From positions 62,001-126,000 of the forward strand of contig CAWDLI010000011.1 of assembly GCA_963803245.1 (NCBI GenBank): 64,000 nt of DNA, written 5' to 3'. The notes under the pieces are model-generated. The model worked only from the letters and a program-made list of their open reading frames with translations. It did not search any database and was not told the origin of the DNA. The position numbers were made by a program, and so were the translations under genes. This DNA comes from JACVRW01 sp963803245 (GTDB taxonomy: Bacteria > Actinomycetota > Thermoleophilia > Solirubrobacterales > Thermoleophilaceae). Position 1 is the first letter of the stretch; each line of letters starts with the position of its first letter. Positions 58,051-64,000 of this stretch are shown piece by piece.

Positions 58051-59088
58051 GGTCTTCAGCCAGTCCTGCTCGACGTTCTCCCTGGTCGTCTCGCGGAGGT
58101 TGCGGATCATCTCGTTGAGCGTGTCCTTGAGGATGGCCACCTCTCCGCTCGCCTCGACCCGGACCTGCCGGGTGAGGTCACCCTCCGTCACGGCGGTCGC
58201 CACCTCCGCGATCGCTCGCACCTGGTTGGTGAGGTTCGCCGCCAGCTGGTTGACGTTGTCGGTGAGGTCCTTCCAGACGCCGGCGACCTCCTTCGACTGC
58301 GCCTGGCCGCCGAGCTTGCCCTCCACGCCCACCTCGCGGGCCACTCGCGTGACCTCTCCGGCGAACGCGTTCAGCTGGTCGACCATCGCGTTGACGGTGT
58401 TCTTGAGCTCCAGGAACTCGCCCTTCACGTCGATCGAGATCTTCTTGCTGAGGTCGCCGTTGGCCACGGCCGTCGTGACCTCGGCGATGTTTCGGACCTG
58501 TCCGGTCAGGTTGCCGGCCATCAGGTTGACGTTGTCGGTCAGGTCCTTCCAGACGCCACCGACCTCGATCGTCACAGCCGCGGCCTGGCCCAGCTTGCCC
58601 TCGGTCCCGACCTCGCGCGCGACTCGCGTGAGCTCGGAGACGAACCCGTTGAGCTGGTCGACCATCGCGTTGATGGTGTTCTTCAGGTCGAGCATCTCGC
58701 CGCGGACGTCCGCCGAGACCTTCTTGCTCAGGTCGCCCCCGGCCACCGCGCCGATCACGCGCTGCATCTCGACGGTCGGGCGCACCAGCGAGTCGATGAG
58801 GCTGTTCACCGATTCGACGCTTCCGGACCAGCTCTGGGTCGAGCCGCGGATCGCCACGCGCTGCGAGAGCTCGCCCTGCTTGCCCACCACGCGGCTGACC
58901 CGGGCCAACTCCGCCTCGAGCGCCTGGTTGGCGATGATCACGTCGTTGAAGCCGTCGGCGACCTTGCCGGGCACGCCCGTCCAGTCGAGGGGCATGCGGA
59001 CCGTGAAGTCGCCCTCCCTGACCTGGGCCAGGACACTCAGCAAGACCTTCGCATCGACCGCTTCGGCGGAGGTCGGTGCTTCCGACAA
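58048..59088 (-). CDS. N-terminal part of a HAMP-array hybrid histidine kinase, before a frameshift
   Basis: Residues 1-346 contain at least three soluble HAMP-like repeats with AVAGGDLSKKVSADVRGEML, AVANGDLSKKISIDVKGEFL and AVTEGDLTRQVRVEASGEVA at about 115, 207 and 299, joined by DLTDNVN-x-MA-x-NLT-x-QV linkers. No membrane segment: this is the cytoplasmic poly-HAMP type found in Actinobacteria, Proteobacteria and fungal group III kinases, where it reads osmotic or similar stress. After TRENVEQDWLKT the frame turns to Pro/Arg noise; the correct continuation is one base away. ATG start 59088, first gene of the operon running to 54228. Confidence 0.86.
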
Positions 59089-59186
59089 TTGGAGCCTCTC
59101 AGGGGGACGGCGGAGTTCTCGGAACTTCTCTACATCCGTCCTCCACGGTCGTATCGGCAGCCCCGCCGCTTAACGTGAGGCGGCCC

Positions 59187-59315
59187 TCAGACCAGCGAGT
59201 GGGCGAGCTGCAGGGACACCGCGACCCAGATGAGCACGTTCGCGGCGGTCAGCAGCGGAACGAGCAGGGGGAAGCGCGGGCTCTCCAGGTGCCGTCCGGC
59301 GATGGTTTCAGGCAT
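59187..59315 (-). CDS. Possible single-pass membrane protein, 42 aa
   Basis: An ATG at 59315 opens MPETIAGRHLESPRFPLLVP and continues as one hydrophobic helix (LLTAANVLIWVAVSLQLAHS) to a stop at 59187. It lies in the 356-base gap between the kinase and lipid operons. The sharp change from a charged start to a full-length helix is unlike shadow frames. Function unknown. Confidence 0.42.
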   Translation of the reverse strand: MPETIAGRHLESPRFPLLVPLLTAANVLIWVAVSLQLAHSLV

Positions 59316-59444
59316 CGGGCACCACGGCCGTGGCCCCCGCCCAGTCCGCGGTCATTGGACAGTTGTTCCCCAGCGGTGGGCGTTCCGCCATCGGTTGCGC
59401 CAACTGCACGGGTTTGGCGCGCCGAGACGCTCAGAAGTGGCGCC
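59316..59444. other. Short intergenic stretch, nothing recognised
   Basis: No credible gene or clear regulatory repeat was seen here apart from a GTTCCCC near 59365, as in the CBS promoter. Confidence 0.4.
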
Positions 59445-60605
59445 TCAGACGGGCGTGAGCCGGTCCATCGCCTGCGCGCGGGTGATCCGGCGCCGGCCCC
59501 AGCGGGCTGCCACGGCATGGTCCACCAGCGGCCTGAAGTAGTCCCGCAGCGGTGCGACGCTGATTCCGGCGGGCTCGAGCCGGGAGCGTGCGCGGCGGTC
59601 GTCGAAGCGCACCCCGACGCGGAAGTAGGGGAAGTAGGCGCGGCTGCGCTCGAGCACCGCGCGCTGAGCGGAGCTGCCGTTCTTGCGCACCTCGGGCACC
59701 ACCTCGCGCTCGAACGCCTCCGGGTCGAGCAGGCGAAGCGGCCGCTTGAAGTAGGCGGTGGCCAGGTCCACAAGGTCGCCGACCGTGGCCGCGCCCGGGC
59801 CGGCGGTGAGGTGGTAGGTCTCGCCGACGCCGTCCTCGCCCTCGCAGACGGAGAAGATCGCGTCGGCCACGTAGTCGATCGAGACCACGTCGACGGGGGC
59901 GGAGCGCACCGCGGGCACGGCCGGGTAGAGGCCCCGGGCGAACGCCCGCAGCGGTGGATAGAGGACGTTGAACGAGGCGGTCCAGCCGCTGCGGCGGTCG
60001 CCCACCACGATGCTCGGCCGGAGGATCGTGACCGGCAGGCGCTCGCCCTTCTCGCGCACGAGCTGCTCGGCCTCGAGCTTGGAGCGCTCGTAGGGATTGC
60101 GGAAGTCCTGGCCCACGTCGACGTCGCCCTCGGTGAACGTGCCCTCGTGCGTGCCGGCCACGTACGCCGTGGAGACGTAGGCCAACCGCCGCAGGCCACC
60201 CCGCTCCTGTGCGAGCTCGGCCAGCTCGAGCACGCGGGCGGTGCCGGTCACGTTGATCGCGCGCGACTCCGGGAGCGGGAGCGCGAACGAGACGGAGGCC
60301 GCCGCATGGATCACGTCGGTGGTCGTCTCCGCCAGCGACGCGGCGGCGGCCGGGCTGAGCCCGAGGTCCGGCGCGGTCAGATCCGCGGCCACGGCCTCCA
60401 CCCGCCCCGCGTAGCGGCGCGCCCGCCTTCCGAAGAGCTCTTGGAGCACGCCGTCGATCCGCGCCGCCGCCTCCTCGTCGCTCTCGGCCCGGACCAGCGC
60501 CGACACGCGGCGCTCGGTGCGCTCGAGGTAGCGCGCCAGCACCTCCATGCCCACGAAGCCGGTGGCCCCGGTGAGGAGCAGCCTGCCTTCCTTGGGCGCG
60601 TTCAC
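59445..60605 (-). CDS. NAD(P)-dependent fatty acyl (thioester) reductase-like extended SDR, 386 aa
   Basis: N-terminal Rossmann motif LLLTGATGFVGMEVLARYLE, then AADLTAPDLGLSPAAAASLA, DVIHAAASVSFALPLPESRA, catalytic Ser/Thr in LAYVSTAYVAGTHEG and Tyr-x3-Lys in NPYERSKLEAEQLV. These are marks of the male-sterility/thioester-reductase group that releases acyl-CoA or acyl-ACP as aldehyde or alcohol. The GTG start overlaps the FabI stop (GTGA), so it ends a four-gene lipid operon. A fatty-alcohol or diol product is possible (inference). Confidence 0.87.
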   Translation of the reverse strand: MNAPKEGRLLLTGATGFVGMEVLARYLERTERRVSALVRAESDEEAAARIDGVLQELFGRRARRYAGRVEAVAADLTAPDLGLSPAAAASLAETTTDVIHAAASVSFALPLPESRAINVTGTARVLELAELAQERGGLRRLAYVSTAYVAGTHEGTFTEGDVDVGQDFRNPYERSKLEAEQLVREKGERLPVTILRPSIVVGDRRSGWTASFNVLYPPLRAFARGLYPAVPAVRSAPVDVVSIDYVADAIFSVCEGEDGVGETYHLTAGPGAATVGDLVDLATAYFKRPLRLLDPEAFEREVVPEVRKNGSSAQRAVLERSRAYFPYFRVGVRFDDRRARSRLEPAGISVAPLRDYFRPLVDHAVAARWGRRRITRAQAMDRLTPV

Positions 60606-61417
60606 GCCGGACTCCCCTCGAGCTCGCGCGAACCGGCTCCGAGCGGAGCTCCCATGGCGTGGAAGCCGCCGTCCACGTGGAGGATCTCGCCCGTGATCGC
60701 GCGCGCGAGGTCGGACAGCAGGAAGCAGACCGCGTCGGCCACCGGCCCGGGGTCCGCCGCGTCCCAGCCGAGCGGGGCCTGTTCCGGCCACGCGCCCGCC
60801 AGTCCTTCGAAGCCGTCGATGCCGCTGGCGGCAAGGGTCCGGAGCGGACCCGCCGAGACGAGGTTCACGCGCACGCCGCTCGCGCCCAGGTCGCGCGCCA
60901 GATAGCGACCGGTGGCCTCGAGGGCGGCCTTCGCCACTCCCATCCAGTCGTAGGCCGGCCAGGCCACCGAGGCGTCGAAGTCCATCGCAACGATCGAGCC
61001 GCCCGCGTGACCGTCCTCGAACAGCGGAAGCAGGCTCGCGGCCAGCGCCTTCAGCGAATACGCGCTCGTCGTGAACGCCGCTCCGGCGCTCTCCGTCGGG
61101 GTGGCGAGAAAGTCGCCGCCGAGCGCGTCTGCGGGCGCGAAGGCGATCGCGTGGAGGGCGCCGTCCAGGCCGCCCCAGCGCTCGCGCAGCGCTGCCGCGA
61201 GCTCCTCGTAGTCCTCGGGACGATCGGCGTCCAGCTCGAGCACGTCGGGCGTGCGCGGAAGCCTCGCCGCAGCGCGCTCCGTCATGCTCCGGGAGCGGCC
61301 GAAGCCCGTGAGGATGACCTCCGCGCCGGCACGCTGGGCGCTCTCGGCCACGTGGTACGCGATCGAGTCGCGGGTCACGACACCGGTCACGAGGAGGCGC
61401 TTGCCGGCGAGGATCAT
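60602..61417 (-). CDS. fabI: Enoyl-[acyl-carrier-protein] reductase, FabI type, 271 aa
   Basis: Last reduction step of fatty-acid elongation. FabI hallmarks: LLVTGVVTRDSIAYHVAESA (NADH-binding), Tyr-x6-Lys in YDWMGVAKAALEATGRYLA, and VNLVSAGPLRTLAASGI, plus ITGEILHVDGGFHAMG at the end. The ATG at 61417 overlaps the carboxyltransferase stop at 61414 (ATGA). A longer fused reading with the upstream gene exists only because of a frameshift there and is not real. Possible target of enoyl-reductase inhibitors. Confidence 0.95.
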   Translation of the reverse strand: MILAGKRLLVTGVVTRDSIAYHVAESAQRAGAEVILTGFGRSRSMTERAAARLPRTPDVLELDADRPEDYEELAAALRERWGGLDGALHAIAFAPADALGGDFLATPTESAGAAFTTSAYSLKALAASLLPLFEDGHAGGSIVAMDFDASVAWPAYDWMGVAKAALEATGRYLARDLGASGVRVNLVSAGPLRTLAASGIDGFEGLAGAWPEQAPLGWDAADPGPVADAVCFLLSDLARAITGEILHVDGGFHAMGAPLGAGSRELEGSPA

Positions 61418-62830
61418 CGGAGCGTCCCCAATGCCCAGGCGAGCCGCTCGCGCGTCTCCGAGGGGGCGATCAGCTCGTCCACGAAGCCGTCGCGCGCCGC
61501 CACCTGCGGGCGAAGGTGCGTGTCCGCGTAGTCGTCCGCCAGCCGCCTTCGCGAGCCCTCGGGGTCCTCCGCTCCGGCCAGCTCGCGGCGGTGGATGATG
61601 CCCACGGCCGGCCGCGCGCCCATCACCCCGATCTCCGAGCTGGGGCCAGGCGAACACGAAGTCCGCACCGAGGTCCTTGGAGTTCATGGTGATGAACGCA
61701 CCTCCGTATGCCTTTCGCAGGACGACTGTCAGCTTTGGTACCCGGGCCTCCGCGAATGCGTGCACGAGCGATGCCCCGTGCCGGATGACCGCGGCGCCCT
61801 CCTGGCGGGTGCCGGGCATGTACCCCGGCGTGTCCACCAGCACCACGAGCGGGATCCCGAACGCGTCGCACTTCTTCACGAAGGCGGCGCCCTTCTCCGA
61901 GGATGCCGCGTCGAGCACGCCGCCGAGGTAGCGCGGCTGGTTGGCGATCAGGGCCACGGAGCGGCCGTCGAGGCGCCCGAAGCCGGTCACGATGTTGCGC
62001 GCCCAGCCGGGGCTGACCTCGAAGAGCGCCCCGTCGTCGAGCACGCAGCGAGCCACGTCGCGCACGTCGTAGACGGCGCGTGCCTCGGTGGGCACGATGG
62101 CGCCGGGATTGCGCTCCCCGTGCGGGCCGCGCGCCGGCCGCCCGGCGGGAGCGCGACCCGCACGCTCGGGGAGGTACGAGAGAAGCTCGCGCGTGAGCAG
62201 GGCGGCCTCGGCGTCGGTCTCGGCCACCAGGTTGCAGACGCCGTTGCGCTGGTGCACCCGGGTGCCCCCCAGCTCCTCGGCGGACACGACCTCGCCGAGC
62301 GCGTCGCGCACCACCGCCGGCCCCGTCAGGAACATGCTCGCCGCGCGGGTCATCACGACGAAGTCGGTCAGCGCCGGCGAATAGGCGCCGCCGCCTGCCG
62401 AGAGCCCTGTCACGACGGAGATCTGCGGAACACGGCCCGACAGCGCCACGGTCTCGCGGAAGATCCGGGCGTAGCCGCCGAGCGCCGCCATGCCCTCCTG
62501 CATGCGGGCGCCGCCCGATTCCACGAAGCCCACGACCGGCACCTGCGCGCGGCCGGCCAGGCGGATCACGCGGACGATCGTGTCGGCGTGGGCCTCGCCC
62601 AGGGAGCCGCCCACGTAGCCGGCGTCCTGGGCGTAGCAGAACACCGGCCGGCCCTCGACGCGGCCGGCGCCGCCGACCACGCCGTCGCCGGCACGCGTCT
62701 TCTCGCCCATGTGGCGCGATGCCACCTCGGAGCGGATGACCTCGAGCGAGCCCGGATCGCAGAGCACCTCGAGGCGCTCGAGCGGCGTCAGCTTCTCCTC
62801 GACTGGGGGTGGGGCGAGGGCGATGCTCAT
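61414..62830 (-). CDS. Acyl-CoA carboxylase beta (carboxyltransferase) subunit, interrupted by a frameshift near 61640
   Basis: Transfers carboxyl from biotin to acetyl- or propionyl-CoA. Clear PccB/AccD-like text: LEVLCDPGSLEVIRSEVASR, VFCYAQDAGYVGGSLGEAHA, FVESGGARMQEGMAALGGYA, SVVTGLSAGGGAYSPALTDF, IANQPRYLGGVLDAASSEKG, LVDTPGYMPGTRQEGAAVIR and KAYGGAFITMNSKDLGADFV. At FAWPQ the frame slips; the expected EIGVMGARPAVGIIHRREL through FVDELIAPSETRERLAWALG continues one frame over to a stop at 61414. Its usual length and neighbours suggest a working gene with one wrong base. No biotin carboxylase gene is in the window. Confidence 0.85.
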
Positions 62831-64000
62831 GAGGCCCCCGCGAGGCAGAGCACCGCGTTGTGCCCGCCGAAGCCGAACGAGTTCGAGATCCCGACCGCGG
62901 GGCGATCGCCGTTGCCCTCAGGGCGCAGCGGCCGCGGGCCGTCGGGCACGTAGTCGAGATCCAGGTCCTCGTCGACCTCGCCGTAGCCGAGCGTCGGGGG
63001 CGCCACACGCTCGTTCAGGGCGAGCACCGTGGCCACCGCCTCCACCGCCCCGGCGGCGCCCAGCAGGTGGCCGATCGCCGACTTCGTGGACGACACCGGC
63101 ACGCTGCCGGCGCTGTCGCCCAGGGCGGCCTTGAGGGCCATGGTCTCGGCGCGGTCGTTCAGGGGAGTCGAGGTGCCGTGCGCGTTCACGTAGTCGACCC
63201 GCTCCGGCGGCACGCCGGCATCGGCGAGCGCCCGCTCGATGGCGCGTGCCGCTCCACGTCCGTCGGGCTCGGGGGCGGTCAGGTGATGCGCGTCCGCGGT
63301 GGCGGCGTAGCCGAGCAGCTCGCCGACGATCTCGGCGCCGCGTTCCTCCGCGGTCTCGAGCGCCTCGAGCACGAGCACACCGGCGCCCTCGCCCATCACG
63401 AAGCCGTCGCGGCGCGCGTCGAAGGGGCGCGAGATCCCGCTGGTAGAGGTCGCGTCCATCGCGGCGAAGGCCGCGCTCGCGAGTGACGTGAGGGCGGCCT
63501 CGGAGCCGCCGACGATCGCGGCGTCCGCGTCGCCCGCCTGGATCATGCGCATCCCGGCGCCGATGGAGTGGGCGCCCGCGGCGCAGGCCGAGACCACGCC
63601 GTACACCGGCCCCTGGAGCCCGTGGCGCATGGCGAGCGCGGCTGAGCCGGCGTTGGCCATCATCAGCGGCACGGTCAGCGGAGACACACGGCCGGGCCCG
63701 CTGTCGCGGAGCACGTCGTGGGCATCCTCGATCGTCCCCAGGCCGCCGATGCCCGTTCCGATCACGCAACCGACGAGGTCGGGCTCGTACGGCGGGCCGT
63801 CGTCCCAGCCGGCGTGCTCGAGCGCCTCCTGAGAGGCCGCCACCGACAGCTGGGTGAAGCGGTCGGTGCGGCGCGCCTCCTTGGTCGACATGAACTCGAC
63901 CGGGTCGAACTCGCCGGCGCGGCCGAGGCCGTCCTCGATGCCCGACTCGCCGTCGCTCCAGCCCTCGTGGAGGCGCCGCGCGCCGACGCCCAGAGGCGTG
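62827..64000 (-). CDS. fabF: Beta-ketoacyl-ACP synthase II (FabF), runs off right edge
   Basis: Condensing enzyme of fatty-acid synthesis. Visible from TPLGVGARRLHEGW at the edge to its stop at 62827. Active-site Cys in YGVVSACAAGAHSIGAGM, His residues in YVNAHGTSTPLNDRAET and SSTKSAIGHLLGAAGAVEAV, plus GVGGFGFGGHNAVL-type end (NSFGFGGHNAVLCLAG). Only about 25 N-terminal residues lie outside. It overlaps the carboxyltransferase gene by four bases (ATGA) and heads the visible part of the lipid operon; an acyl-carrier protein gene may lie beyond the window. Confidence 0.94.
   Translation of the reverse strand, partial: TPLGVGARRLHEGWSDGESGIEDGLGRAGEFDPVEFMSTKEARRTDRFTQLSVAASQEALEHAGWDDGPPYEPDLVGCVIGTGIGGLGTIEDAHDVLRDSGPGRVSPLTVPLMMANAGSAALAMRHGLQGPVYGVVSACAAGAHSIGAGMRMIQAGDADAAIVGGSEAALTSLASAAFAAMDATSTSGISRPFDARRDGFVMGEGAGVLVLEALETAEERGAEIVGELLGYAATADAHHLTAPEPDGRGAARAIERALADAGVPPERVDYVNAHGTSTPLNDRAETMALKAALGDSAGSVPVSSTKSAIGHLLGAAGAVEAVATVLALNERVAPPTLGYGEVDEDLDLDYVPDGPRPLRPEGNGDRPAVGISNSFGFGGHNAVLCLAGAS

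Noticed and set aside
8434..59444. A defence island, prophage or conjugative element
   Set aside because: No nuclease, integrase, transposase, toxin-antitoxin or phage structural gene was seen anywhere in the window.
60602..62830. A 742-residue carboxyltransferase-FabI fusion
   Set aside because: The join passes through a non-homologous stretch and results from a frameshift; the real C-terminus and the real FabI start overlap by four bases in the proper frames.

Overview
The window looks like chromosome from a high-GC actinobacterium. Supporting signs are the very high G+C, frequent GTG/TTG starts, four-base stop/start overlaps (ATGA, GTGA), a class E-type sortase with an LAxTG substrate, a SARP/BTAD regulator and a DtxR/IdeR-type iron box. 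The protein style and gene mix fit the Thermoleophilia (Solirubrobacterales) best. This placement is an inference, since no rRNA or complete tRNA is present. I saw no insertion sequence, prophage or CRISPR array.

Layout. 1-5.1 kb: the start of a GH15 trehalase/glucoamylase-like enzyme running off the left edge, a zinc-finger anti-sigma-like protein with a peroxiredoxin-like protein, a DM13 membrane protein, a kinase-like fusion, a 3' tRNA-like fragment and a decayed cupin gene. 5.1-8.4 kb: a MacB/FtsX-type ABC exporter. 8.5-22.5 kb: a stress or dormancy island holding three tandem-domain universal stress proteins, a CBS protein, phosphoketolase plus acetate kinase, a NarL-type regulator, a ZIP transporter, two paralogous FAD oxidoreductases and a GAF-GAF histidine kinase. 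Its content resembles the mycobacterial DosR/DevR dormancy regulon. An eight-base motif, CCGTAGTT, recurs upstream of four of its genes or flanking genes.

22.5-31.6 kb: membrane and envelope genes (CPA1 Na+/H+ antiporter, DUF4389 protein, SGNH hydrolase, DsbA-like protein, secreted CAP protein, sortase with its wall-anchored substrate). 32-36.2 kb: signalling genes, including a 99-residue protein whose C-terminus matches the C-terminus of a membrane-bound LuxR regulator nearby. 36.4-43.7 kb: a Ser/Thr kinase fused to an extracellular propeller and a solute-binding domain, a CapA-like phosphatase, a SARP regulator fused to USP-like domains, and a secreted beta-helix protein. 43.8-54.2 kb: an iron-box-controlled siderophore-interacting protein, a penicillin-acylase-family enzyme, small metabolic genes, two convergent secreted enzymes with basic tails, and a DrrAB-type exporter with a candidate TetR-like operator.

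54.2-59.1 kb: a signalling operon (HAMP-array hybrid kinase, degenerate REC/kinase, REC-GGDEF). 59.4-64 kb: a tightly overlapping lipid operon (FabF, acyl-CoA carboxyltransferase, FabI, acyl reductase) running off the right edge.

Four genes are interrupted by what look like single-base frameshifts (near 16.97, 33.79, 58.05 and 61.64 kb). Each has clear family sequence on both sides of the break, so these may be draft-sequence errors rather than true pseudogenes. Two further loci (4861-5080 and 13971-14130) look like real decayed remnants because whole domain cores are missing.
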